Below, piece by piece: positions 1-6,110 of a DNA stretch of 6,900 nucleotides. The translations under genes were made by a program, and so were the position numbers. Within the stretch, counting starts at the first letter, position 1; each line of letters starts with the position of its first letter. The notes under the pieces were generated by a model. The model saw only the letters and a program-made list of their open reading frames with translations, was not told the DNA's origin and ran no database searches. The DNA is from Cellulomonas sp. (GTDB lineage Bacteria; Actinomycetota; Actinomycetes; Actinomycetales; Cellulomonadaceae), in contig JAPSIJ010000117.1 in the NCBI GenBank assembly GCA_031178805.1, positions 1 to 6,900 of the forward strand, read 5' to 3'.

Positions 1-1
1 G

Positions 2-3000
2 ACCCCGGCGACCTCCCCCGTGGCGACCGCGCAGCCCGCGACCGCCCCCTACGCCCCCGCGGCGAAGGCGGCGCGCGAGGCCGAGCAGGCCGCGCCGGAG
101 CAGACCGACGAGGTGGCGCGCCTGCGCGGCCCCGCGGCGCGCGTCGTGGTCAACATGGAGGCCAGCCTCGAGGTGCCCACGGCGACCTCGGTGCGCGCCA
201 TCCCGGCGAAGCTCCTGGTCGACAACCGCATCGTCATCAACAACCACCTGGCGCGCGGCCGGGGCGGCAAGGTCTCGTTCACGCACCTGATCGGCTTCGC
301 GCTGGTCGAGGCGCTCGGCGAGATGCCGGCGATGAACAGCGCCTACACCCTGGTGGACGGCAAGCCGGGCGTGCTCACGCCCGCGCACGTCAACCTGGGG
401 CTCGCGATCGACCTGGCCAAGCCGGACGGCACCCGCCAGCTGCTGGTGCCCAGCATCAAGCAGGCGGAGACGCTCGACTTCGCGCAGTTCTGGAACGCGT
501 ACGAGGACGTCGTGCGGCGCGCCCGCGGCGGGAAGCTCGGAGTGGACGACTTCGCCGGCACCACGATCTCGCTGACCAACCCGGGCACCATCGGCACCGT
601 GCACTCCGTGCCGCGGCTGATGCAGGGCCAGGGCACCATCATCGGCGTCGGTGCGATGGACTACCCGGCCGAGTTCCAGGGCACGTCCGACGAGCAGCTG
701 AACAAGATGGGCGTGTCCAAGGTGCTGACGGTGACGTCCACCTACGACCACCGGATCATCCAGGGCGCCCAGTCCGGCGACTTCCTGCGCATCCTGCACC
801 GCAAGCTGATCGGCGAGGACGGCTTCTACGACCGGGTGTTCGCCGCCCTGCGGGTGCCGTACGAGCCGATCCGCTGGGTCAAGGAGGCGGCCGACCCGGA
901 CGCCGAGGCGATCAAGCCGGCCCGGATCGCGGAGCTGATCCACTCCTACCGGTCCCGCGGCCACCTGATGGCCGACACCGACCCGCTGGCCTACCGGCTG
1001 CGCAAGCACCCCGACCTGGACGTGCAGACGCACGGCCTGTCGCTGTGGGACCTGGACCGGACCTTCCCGACCGGCGGGTTCACCGGCAAGCCGCGGGCGA
1101 CGCTGCGCCAGGTGCTCGGGCTGCTGCGCGACTCGTACTGCCGCACCACCGGCTTCGAGTACATGCACCTGCAGGACCCGCGCCAGCGCCGGTGGCTGCA
1201 GGAGCGGCTGGAGGCGGGCTACGCCCCCACCCCGCGCGAGGACCAGCTGCGCATCCTGCGCCGGCTGAACGCCGCGGAGGCCTTCGAGACCTTCCTGCAG
1301 ACCAAGTACGTCGGGCAGAAGCGGTTCTCGCTGGAGGGCGGCGAGTCCGTCATCCCGCTGCTGGACGCGATCCTGTCCCGCGCCGCGGAGGGCGGCCTCG
1401 ACGAGGTCGCCATCGGCATGGCACACCGCGGCCGGCTGAACGTGCTGGCCAACATCGCCGGCAAGTCCTACGGGCAGATCTTCAGCGAGTTCGAGGGCAA
1501 CCAGGACCCGAAGTCCGTGCAGGGCTCCGGCGACGTGAAGTACCACCTCGGCACCGAGGGCGTGTTCACGGCGGAGTCGGGCGCGTCCACCCGGGTCTAC
1601 CTGGCCGCGAACCCGTCGCACCTCGAGGCCGTCGACCCCGTGCTCGAGGGCATCGTCCGCGCCAAGCAGGACCGGATCGACCTGGGCGGCGACGGCTTCT
1701 CCGTGCTGCCGATCCTCATCCACGGCGACGCGGCCTTCGCGGGCCAGGGCGTGGTGTTCGAGACGCTGAACCTGTCGCAGCTGCGCGGGTACCGCACCGG
1801 CGGCACGATCCACGTCGTCATCAACAACCAGGTCGGCTTCACCACCGGCCCGTCGTCCTCGCGGTCCTCGCAGTACGCGACCGACGTGGCCAAGGGCCTG
1901 CAGGTGCCGGTGTTCCACGTCAACGGGGACGACCCCGAGGCGTGCGTCCGGGTCGCCGAGCTCGCGTTCGAGTACCGCGAGCAGTTCGACCGCGACGTCA
2001 TCATCGACATGGTCTGCTACCGCCGCCGCGGCCACAACGAGGGCGACGACCCCTCGATGACCCAGCCGCTGATGTACAACCTCATCGAGGCCAAGCGGTC
2101 GGTGCGCAAGCTCTACACCGAGTCGCTGGTGTCCCGCGGGGACATCACGCTCGAGGAGGCCGAGCACGTGCTGCGCGACTACCAGGCGCAGCTCGAGCGG
2201 GTGTTCGCGGAGACCCGCGAGGAGGGCTGGACCCCGCCGTCGCCCGACGCCGAGCCGGTGGCCGGCCTGGAGCGCCCGGAGTCCCAGCGCGAGGACGCCG
2301 GCGTCATCATCGGCTGGCAGACCGCCGTGCCCGGCAAGGTGCTCGAGCGGATCGGCGCGGCGCACGTGCGCGCCCCGGAGGGCTTCACGATCCACCCGAA
2401 GCTGGCCCAGCTGCTCGCCAAGCGGGAGCAGATGTCCCGCGAGGGCGGCATCGACTGGGGCTTCGGCGAGATCCTGGCGTTCGGCTCGCTGCTGATCGAG
2501 GGCACCCCGGTGCGGCTCGCCGGGCAGGACTCCCGCCGCGGCACCTTCGTGCAGCGGCACGCCGTGCTGCACGACCGGGAGACCGGCGCCGAGTGGACCC
2601 CGCTGCTGTACCTGTCGGCGGACCAGGCGAAGTTCTGGGTGTACGACTCGTCGCTGTCCGAGTACGCCGCCCTCGGGTTCGAGTACGGCTACTCGGTCGA
2701 GCGCCCGGACGCCCTGGTGCTCTGGGAGGCGCAGTTCGGCGACTTCGTCAACGGCGCGCAGACCGTCATCGACGAGTTCATCTCCTCCGCCGAGCAGAAG
2801 TGGGGCCAGCACTCGTCCGTCGTGCTGCTGCTCCCGCACGGCTACGAGGGCCAGGGGCCGGACCACTCGTCGGCCCGCATCGAGCGGTTCCTGCAGATGT
2901 CCGCCGAGGGCAACATGACGGTCGCGCAGCCGACCACGCCCGCGTCGTACTTCCACCTGCTGCGCCGCCAGGCGTACGACCGCCCGCGCCGCCCGATGGT

Positions 3001-3472
3001 GGTGTTCACCCCGAAGTCGATGCTGCGCCTGAAGGCCGCGGCCTCCTCGGTGGAGGAGTTCACCTCCGGCACCTTCCGGCCCGTGATCGGCGACCCGGTC
3101 GCGGCCGCGGACGCCGGCCGGGTGGACCGGGTGCTGCTCTGCTCCGGCAAGGTCTACTGGGACCTCGTCGCGCAGCGGGAGAAGCTCGGCGACGAGCGCA
3201 CCGCGATCATCCGGTTCGAGCAGCTGTACCCGCTCGACCACGACGGCATCCGCGCGGCCCTGGCGCCGTTCGACGGCGCCGAGCTGGTGTGGGTGCAGGA
3301 CGAGCCGCGCAACCAGGGTCCGTGGGCGTACGTGTCCCTCGCCCTGCCGCCGGTCGTCGGCGCCCCGGTCCGGTCGGTGTCCCGCCCGGCGTCGGCGTCC
3401 ACGGCCGCGGGCTCGGCGAAGGCGCACCAGGCCGAGCAGGCCGAGCTGCTCCGGGCGGCGTTCGCCCGCTGA
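2..3472 (+). CDS. kgd: Multifunctional 2-oxoglutarate decarboxylase/dehydrogenase E1 with fused E2-type acyltransferase domain (5' partial)
   Basis: This is the actinobacterial Kgd/OdhA protein, which acts on 2-oxoglutarate at the TCA-cycle branch point using thiamine diphosphate. The frame is open to the left edge, so the GTG at 20 is probably not the start. About 1,156 residues are present against roughly 1,220-1,230 in the M. tuberculosis and C. glutamicum homologues, so the N-terminal tail is missing. Numbering from the GTG at 20: an Ala/Pro-rich linker (1-35); an E2-type acyltransferase domain (about 40-285) with the STYDHRIIQGA motif at 240-250; the E1 part from about 300, with GMAHRGRLNVLAN (466-478), the ThDP/Mg region GDAAFAGQG (569-577) and NNQVGFTT (602-609), and YRRRGHNEGDDP (667-678); a pyrimidine-binding transketolase-like domain from about 810 (GQDSRRGTF, 835-843); and a C-terminal domain ending in VQDEPRNQGPW (1092-1102). 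No lipoyl domain is seen in this part, as is normal for the family. In relatives the enzyme is inhibited by the FHA protein GarA/OdhI. Identification is secure. Confidence 0.97.
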   Translation, partial: TPATSPVATAQPATAPYAPAAKAAREAEQAAPEQTDEVARLRGPAARVVVNMEASLEVPTATSVRAIPAKLLVDNRIVINNHLARGRGGKVSFTHLIGFALVEALGEMPAMNSAYTLVDGKPGVLTPAHVNLGLAIDLAKPDGTRQLLVPSIKQAETLDFAQFWNAYEDVVRRARGGKLGVDDFAGTTISLTNPGTIGTVHSVPRLMQGQGTIIGVGAMDYPAEFQGTSDEQLNKMGVSKVLTVTSTYDHRIIQGAQSGDFLRILHRKLIGEDGFYDRVFAALRVPYEPIRWVKEAADPDAEAIKPARIAELIHSYRSRGHLMADTDPLAYRLRKHPDLDVQTHGLSLWDLDRTFPTGGFTGKPRATLRQVLGLLRDSYCRTTGFEYMHLQDPRQRRWLQERLEAGYAPTPREDQLRILRRLNAAEAFETFLQTKYVGQKRFSLEGGESVIPLLDAILSRAAEGGLDEVAIGMAHRGRLNVLANIAGKSYGQIFSEFEGNQDPKSVQGSGDVKYHLGTEGVFTAESGASTRVYLAANPSHLEAVDPVLEGIVRAKQDRIDLGGDGFSVLPILIHGDAAFAGQGVVFETLNLSQLRGYRTGGTIHVVINNQVGFTTGPSSSRSSQYATDVAKGLQVPVFHVNGDDPEACVRVAELAFEYREQFDRDVIIDMVCYRRRGHNEGDDPSMTQPLMYNLIEAKRSVRKLYTESLVSRGDITLEEAEHVLRDYQAQLERVFAETREEGWTPPSPDAEPVAGLERPESQREDAGVIIGWQTAVPGKVLERIGAAHVRAPEGFTIHPKLAQLLAKREQMSREGGIDWGFGEILAFGSLLIEGTPVRLAGQDSRRGTFVQRHAVLHDRETGAEWTPLLYLSADQAKFWVYDSSLSEYAALGFEYGYSVERPDALVLWEAQFGDFVNGAQTVIDEFISSAEQKWGQHSSVVLLLPHGYEGQGPDHSSARIERFLQMSAEGNMTVAQPTTPASYFHLLRRQAYDRPRRPMVVFTPKSMLRLKAAASSVEEFTSGTFRPVIGDPVAAADAGRVDRVLLCSGKVYWDLVAQREKLGDERTAIIRFEQLYPLDHDGIRAALAPFDGAELVWVQDEPRNQGPWAYVSLALPPVVGAPVRSVSRPASASTAAGSAKAHQAEQAELLRAAFAR

Positions 3473-3475
3473 CGC

Positions 3476-3510
3476 ATCCCGGCCGGGCCCCGCGCGGGCC
3501 CGGCCGGGAT
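3476..3510. terminator. Perfect 15-bp-stem hairpin between convergent kgd and the AraC-type gene
   Basis: The left arm at 3476-3490 (ATCCCGGCCGGGCCC) is exactly complementary to the right arm at 3496-3510, with a 5-base loop (CGCGC). It starts 4 bases after the kgd stop, and its last base is the first base of the stop codon of the minus-strand regulator. No T-tract follows on either strand. That is common for high-GC actinobacterial terminators, but it means function is inferred from position and symmetry. It probably serves both converging transcripts. Confidence 0.8.
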
Positions 3511-4487
3511 CAGGCGACGGAGGCGCGGTCGGCGGCCGCGTCGTCCACGCAGGCGAACTGCCGCCGGTAGGCCTGCGGGCTGGTGCCGAGCACCCGGCCG
3601 AAGTGGTGCCGGAGGATCGCCGCGCTGCCGAACCCGCTGAGCCGCGCGACCTCGTCGACGCCGGCGTTCGTGCGCTCCAGCAGCTCCTGCGCGCGCACCA
3701 GCCGCTGCCGGGTCACCCACGCCGCGGGCGTGGTGCCGGTCTCCGCGCGGAACCGGCGGGCGAACGTCCGCTCGGACATCAGCGCCCGGGCCGCGAGCTC
3801 GGGCACGGTGAGCTCGGCGTCCAGGTGCTCGGCCATCCAGGCCAGCAGCGGCGCCAGGGTGTCGGCGTCGCACGGCAGCGGCGTGTCCACGTACTGCGCC
3901 TGCCCGCCGTCCCGGTGCGGCGGCACGACCATCCGCCGGGCGATCACGGCGGCGTGCTGCGCGCCGAGCTCCCGGCGGACCAGGTGCAGGCAGGCGTCGA
4001 TGCCGGCGGCCGTGCCGGCGCTGCTGATCACCCCGCGGTCCTCGACGTAGAGCACGGCGGGGTCCACCTCGGCCGTCGGGTACCGGCGCGCGAGCTCGTC
4101 GGCGTACATCCAGTGCGTGGTGCACCGCCGGCCGTCGAGCAGGCCGGCCTCCCCCAGCGCGAACGTGCCGGAGCAGACGCTCATCACCCAGGCGCCGCGC
4201 TCGTGCGCCGCGCGCAGGGCCTCCGCCACCGCGGCGGGCAGCGGCGCCGGCGCCTTGTACGGCAGCGCGATCACCAGGTCCGCGTCCGCGGCGGCGGACA
4301 GGTCCGCCCGCACGTCGAGCCGAAGGCCCGGCTCCATCGCGACCGGACCGGGCTCGGGGGTGCACAGCGTGAACTCGAACGCCGGACCGCCGGTGTCGGT
4401 GCGGTCGATGCCGAAGACCTCGCAGACCAGGCCGAGCTCGAAGGCGGACACCCCGGGGACCGCGATGGCGGCGACGCGCTGCAGCAT
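3510..4487 (-). CDS. GlxA/AdpA-type transcriptional regulator (DJ-1/PfpI domain + AraC helix-turn-helix)
   Basis: A 325-residue DNA-binding regulator of the AraC/XylS family with an N-terminal class I glutamine-amidotransferase-like (DJ-1/PfpI) domain, the architecture shared by GlxA, FtrA and Streptomyces AdpA. Residues 1-185 form the DJ-1-like domain. MLQRVAAIAVPG is its first strand, and the nucleophile-elbow Cys is kept in VMSVCSGTF (Cys105). Such domains usually act as dimerisation or ligand-sensing modules rather than enzymes. The C-terminal AraC domain spans about 208-312. Its first helix-turn-helix is near 226-251 (LTVPELAARALMSERTFARRF). The second is near 275-311, with the family signature around GFGSAAILRHHFGRVLGTSPQAYRRQF. 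The ATG at 4487 is chosen because it sits right at the first domain strand; an in-frame GTG at 4544 would add 19 unconserved-looking residues. No ribosome binding site precedes either. Half-sites lie in its own promoter region, which suggests autoregulation. The ligand and wider regulon cannot be told from sequence. Confidence 0.93.
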   Translation of the reverse strand: MLQRVAAIAVPGVSAFELGLVCEVFGIDRTDTGGPAFEFTLCTPEPGPVAMEPGLRLDVRADLSAAADADLVIALPYKAPAPLPAAVAEALRAAHERGAWVMSVCSGTFALGEAGLLDGRRCTTHWMYADELARRYPTAEVDPAVLYVEDRGVISSAGTAAGIDACLHLVRRELGAQHAAVIARRMVVPPHRDGGQAQYVDTPLPCDADTLAPLLAWMAEHLDAELTVPELAARALMSERTFARRFRAETGTTPAAWVTRQRLVRAQELLERTNAGVDEVARLSGFGSAAILRHHFGRVLGTSPQAYRRQFACVDDAAADRASVA

Positions 4488-4493
4488 GCGGCC

Positions 4494-4522
4494 AGTGTGC
4501 CGCACGCCTGGCGGGATGTCGA
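4494..4522 (-). promoter_or_regulatory. Candidate leaderless promoter of the AraC-type regulator
   Basis: On the minus strand a TCGACA hexamer (4522-4517, five of six matches to TTGACA) is followed after exactly 17 bp by CACACT (4499-4494, a TANNNT-like -10). The -10 ends 6 bases before the ATG at 4487, so transcription would start at or next to the A of the start codon. This fits the absence of a Shine-Dalgarno sequence. The half-site TGGCGGGA (4509-4516) lies in the spacer, where a bound regulator would block polymerase. Inferred from sequence only. Confidence 0.5.
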
Positions 4523-4581
4523 TGGAACCCGGCGCTCCTGCCACTCGTGGCGCGAATCATGCGACGACAGACTTCCTGCCA
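4509..4581. promoter_or_regulatory. Four-site operator array, TGGC-type half-sites in alternating orientation
   Basis: Four related 8-mers fill the divergent region: TGGCGGGA (4509-4516, plus), TGGCAGGA (minus strand of 4536-4543), TGGCGCGA (4548-4555, plus) and TGGCAGGA (minus strand of 4574-4581). Sites of the same orientation are 39 and 38 bp apart. This makes two inverted-repeat units with 19- and 18-bp gaps. The AdpA consensus known from Streptomyces is TGGCSNGWWY. TGGCGCGAAT at 4548-4557 matches it at all ten positions, and TGGCGGGATG at 4509-4518 at nine. The adjacent gene encodes a protein of the same domain architecture as AdpA, so it is the likely ligand of the array. The last site touches the ATG of the small plus-strand gene. 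Confidence 0.6.
4568..4573 (+). promoter_or_regulatory. Candidate -10 element (CAGACT) for a leaderless small-membrane-protein transcript
   Basis: CAGACT resembles the TANNNT -10 hexamer and ends 7 bases before the ATG at 4581, so the transcript would begin at or beside the start codon. No ribosome binding site is visible there. The -35 position 17 bp upstream (TCGTGG, 4545-4550) is poor and overlaps the consensus-matching site TGGCGCGAAT. That is what an activator-dependent promoter would look like, although repression is equally compatible. Confidence 0.4.
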
Positions 4582-4736
4582 TGTTCTCGCTGCTGCTCGC
4601 CCTCGCCCTGCTCACGCTGACCGTCTGGCTCGGTGCCCGGCTCGCCGACTGGATCCGCCGGGACGGCCTCGGCCACCGCAGCCCGCCCGCGTCGCACCAC
4701 GACTGGACGGAGCGCACCGACCCCTACCTGCACTGA
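4581..4736 (+). CDS. Small single-pass membrane protein, function unknown (51 aa)
   Basis: Starts MFSLLLALALLTLTVWLGARL and ends DPYLH. Residues 2-25 are a continuous hydrophobic helix rich in Leu and Ala, followed by Arg26-Arg27. The positive-inside rule therefore predicts a short N-terminus outside and the polar tail in the cytoplasm. The 26-residue tail (RRDGLGHRSPPASHHDW, then TERTDPYLH) holds four His, two adjacent Pro and mixed charges, and looks selected rather than random. From memory, similar short proteins with a G-H-R-x-P-P-x-S-H type tail occur in actinobacteria without an assigned role. This could not be checked. The ATG at 4581 is the natural start because upstream sequence in this frame is a translation of the antisense of the regulator gene. 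The gene is divergent from the DJ-1/AraC regulator and shares its operator region, so it is a likely direct target. Confidence 0.72.
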   Translation: MFSLLLALALLTLTVWLGARLADWIRRDGLGHRSPPASHHDWTERTDPYLH

Positions 4737-4782
4737 CGGGGCCGGGCGCGCGCGTCGTCCGCCGTCCCGTCCCGGCGCCTGC

Positions 4783-4788
4783 GACACT
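4783..4788 (+). promoter_or_regulatory. Weak candidate -10 (GACACT) for the SGNH-like gene
   Basis: GACACT is a TANNNT-like hexamer 52 bases before the GTG start at 4841. No recognisable -35 lies 16-19 bp upstream. If used, the transcript would begin near 4795, at the base of the inverted repeat 4795-4812. Read-through from the small gene ending at 4736 is an equally good source of transcription. Confidence 0.22.
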
Positions 4789-4794
4789 GGGGCG

Positions 4795-4812
4795 CGGCGC
4801 ACCCGTGCGCCG
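4795..4812 (+). repeat. 8-bp perfect inverted repeat in the leader of the SGNH-like gene
   Basis: CGGCGCAC (4795-4802) and GTGCGCCG (4805-4812) are exact reverse complements separated by CC. The repeat ends 18 bases before the GGAGG at 4831. It could be an operator, a leader hairpin, or a weak terminator for the small gene upstream; the two-base loop must open to at least four bases if it folds as RNA. Confidence 0.45.
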
Positions 4813-4830
4813 GCAGGTCGTACGAGGGAC

Positions 4831-4835
4831 GGAGG
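4831..4835 (+). promoter_or_regulatory. Ribosome binding site GGAGG fixing the GTG start at 4841
   Basis: GGAGG with 5-base spacing to GTG is the clearest Shine-Dalgarno in the window and decides the start of the SGNH-like gene over the much longer open frame upstream. Confidence 0.8.
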
Positions 4836-4840
4836 ACGGC

Positions 4841-5440
4841 GTGGGCGAGCAGCCGCTGCGCCTGGTGGTGGTCGGTGACGAGCTGGCCGCGGGCGCCGGG
4901 GACCCCCGGGCCCTGGGCTGGGTCGGCCGGGTGGCCGCCCGGACGACGACCCCGATGCCGCCGACGGTGCTCACGCTGGCCGTGCCCGGCGAGACGACCT
5001 CGGGCCTGTCCGCCCGCTGGGAGGAGGAGGTCGCGCGCCGCGCCTCCCCCGACGCCGACACCCGCCTGGTCGTGGCCCTGGGCCGCGCCGACGCGCTCGC
5101 CGGCCTGTCGCTCGCCCGCAGCCGGCTGAACCTGGCCAACGTGCTGGACGCCGCCGAGCAGCGCCGGGTGCCCGCGTTCGTCGTCGGCCCGCCGCCCGGC
5201 GCCGGCGTGGACCCGGTCGCCCTGGCCGACCTGTCCGCGGCGTTCGCCGACGTCACGACCCGCCGGCGGGTGCCGTACGTCGACACGTTCACCCCGCTGG
5301 CCGGCCACGAGCAGTGGCTCGCGGACCTGGCCGCCGGCGACGGCGCGCTCCCGGGCCAGGCGGGCTACGGGCTGATGGCGTGGCTGGTCCTGCACTCGCA
5401 CTGGAACGCCTGGCTCGGCCTGCCGGAGGACGTGGTCTGA
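4841..5440 (+). CDS. SGNH/GDSL-hydrolase-fold protein lacking the catalytic residues
   Basis: A 199-residue protein with the order and spacing of an SGNH (GDSL-like lipase/esterase) domain and little else; no signal peptide or membrane segment, so cytoplasmic. Block I is VVVGDELAAGAGDPRALGW (9-27), where the family has G-D-S-L: the nucleophilic Ser is Glu14. Block II is TLAVPGETTSGL (45-56), with Gly50 kept. Block III is LGRAD (80-84), where the family has G-x-N-D: the oxyanion-hole Asn is Ala83. Block V is AGDGALPGQAGYGLMAW (165-181), where D-x-x-H is expected: Asp167 is kept but the His is Leu170. The frame is intact, codon use matches the neighbours, and the surrounding residues (SLARSRLNLANVL, YVDTFTPLAGHEQW) look well kept, so this appears to be a maintained non-catalytic protein rather than a decaying gene. 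Start set by GGAGG at 4831. Substrate or partner unknown; any binding role is inference. Confidence 0.85.
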   Translation: MGEQPLRLVVVGDELAAGAGDPRALGWVGRVAARTTTPMPPTVLTLAVPGETTSGLSARWEEEVARRASPDADTRLVVALGRADALAGLSLARSRLNLANVLDAAEQRRVPAFVVGPPPGAGVDPVALADLSAAFADVTTRRRVPYVDTFTPLAGHEQWLADLAAGDGALPGQAGYGLMAWLVLHSHWNAWLGLPEDVV

Positions 5441-5461
5441 CGGCCGGCGCGCGCGCGGCCG
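5441..5461. terminator. GC-rich inverted repeat between convergent genes
   Basis: CGGCCG at 5441-5446 pairs with CGGCCG at 5456-5461 across a GCGCGCGCG loop that can itself partly pair. It fills most of the 31-bp gap between the plus-strand SGNH-like gene (stop at 5440) and the minus-strand padR gene (stop at 5472). No T-tract follows on either side, so terminator function is inferred mainly from position. Confidence 0.45.
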
Positions 5462-5471
5462 CGCGGGCGGC

Positions 5472-6110
5472 TCAGCGCGGCAGCGTCGCCGTGATCGCGG
5501 CCAGCGCGCTGGCCAGCACGGTCCGCACGGTCTCCACCGTCAGCGCCGACGGACCGCCCCGCGCCTCCGCCTCCCGCACCGCGCCGCGCACCGCCGCCCG
5601 GAAGGCGGCGACCTCGGCGTCCACCTCGGCGCGCCGCGCCCGCGCCACCCGGCGCGCGTCCGCCCCCGCCGCGGCGTCGCGGCCGGCGCGGGGGCCGGCG
5701 TCGGGGTCGGTGCGCGTCGCCGCCGCCCGGGCCTGCTGGGCGGCGGCGGCCACGTCCGCGCGCATCCCCGCCATCGACCCGGCGACCTCCGTGCGCACGG
5801 TGTCCGCGAGCTGGCGGACCGTGGCCGCCAGCGCCTGCTCCAGGGCGGTCAGCTCGGCGCGGTGCGCCTCGACCTCGGCCCGGCCGCGCGCGGTCAGGGC
5901 GTACCGCGTCGTGCGCCCGGCCGGGAACCGCTCGACCAGCCCGTCCTCCTCCAGCCGGGCCAGCCGCGGGTACACCGTGCCGGCGCTCGGCCGGTAGGTG
6001 CCGCCGAACCGCTCGGACAGCGCCCGGATCAGCTCGTAGCCGTGCCGGGGGCCCTGCTCGAGCAGGTGCAGCAGGTACAGCCGGAGCTGGCCGTGCGCGA
6101 AGACGGCCAT
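5472..6110 (-). CDS. PadR-family transcriptional regulator with long Ala/Arg-rich helical C-terminus
   Basis: A 212-residue regulator. The N-terminal winged helix-turn-helix is typical PadR: an initial helix (LRLYLLHLLEQGPRHGYEL, 9-26), then the signature running from RHGYELIRAL through PSAGTVYPRLARLEEDGLVE (41-60), and a wing (RFPAGRTTRYALTARG, 61-76). PadR proteins are usually dimeric ligand-responsive repressors. Residues 77-130 and 150-212 look helical and very rich in Ala, Arg and Glu, joined by a Gly/Pro/Asp-rich linker (132-150). They probably supply the dimerisation helices, but the tail does not match a C-terminal domain I recognise. The ATG at 6110 overlaps the stop of the upstream DUF4097 gene by one base (TGATG on the coding strand). 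No ribosome binding site precedes it, so translation is most likely coupled. It would be expected to control its own operon; the promoter lies outside the window. Confidence 0.92.
   Translation of the reverse strand: MAVFAHGQLRLYLLHLLEQGPRHGYELIRALSERFGGTYRPSAGTVYPRLARLEEDGLVERFPAGRTTRYALTARGRAEVEAHRAELTALEQALAATVRQLADTVRTEVAGSMAGMRADVAAAAQQARAAATRTDPDAGPRAGRDAAAGADARRVARARRAEVDAEVAAFRAAVRGAVREAEARGGPSALTVETVRTVLASALAAITATLPR

Noticed and set aside
20..22. GTG at 20 as the start of kgd
   Set aside because: The frame is open upstream to the window edge, no ribosome binding site precedes it, and the family has a longer N-terminus.
760..769. Gln in DHRIIQGA of the kgd E2-type domain as a defective active site
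   Set aside because: Classical E2 proteins have DHRxxDG, but as I recall this variant is normal in actinobacterial Kgd/OdhA proteins.
1045..3570. 841-residue plus-strand open frame inside kgd
   Set aside because: Its translation is Arg/Pro/Gly/Ala-rich with no domain, in the +1-shifted frame of a certain gene; high GC removes stop codons.
4491..4512. Inverted repeat GCCAG...CTGGC with an inner GTGC-C-GCAC
   Set aside because: Inner and outer arms have different centres, and the right arm is already part of the TGGC operator site, so it is not claimed as a separate operator.
3154..4560. 468-residue minus-strand open frame across the end of kgd and the AraC-type gene
   Set aside because: It shadows the DJ-1/AraC gene in another frame and has low-complexity composition; the real protein is at 3510-4487.
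3603..4580. Long plus-strand open frame running into the small membrane protein
   Set aside because: The upstream part is antisense to the regulator and compositionally arbitrary; only the part from the ATG at 4581 looks like protein.
4612..5401. Two long minus-strand open frames opposite the SGNH-like gene
   Set aside because: Low-complexity translations antisense to a gene with recognisable family blocks and a good ribosome binding site.
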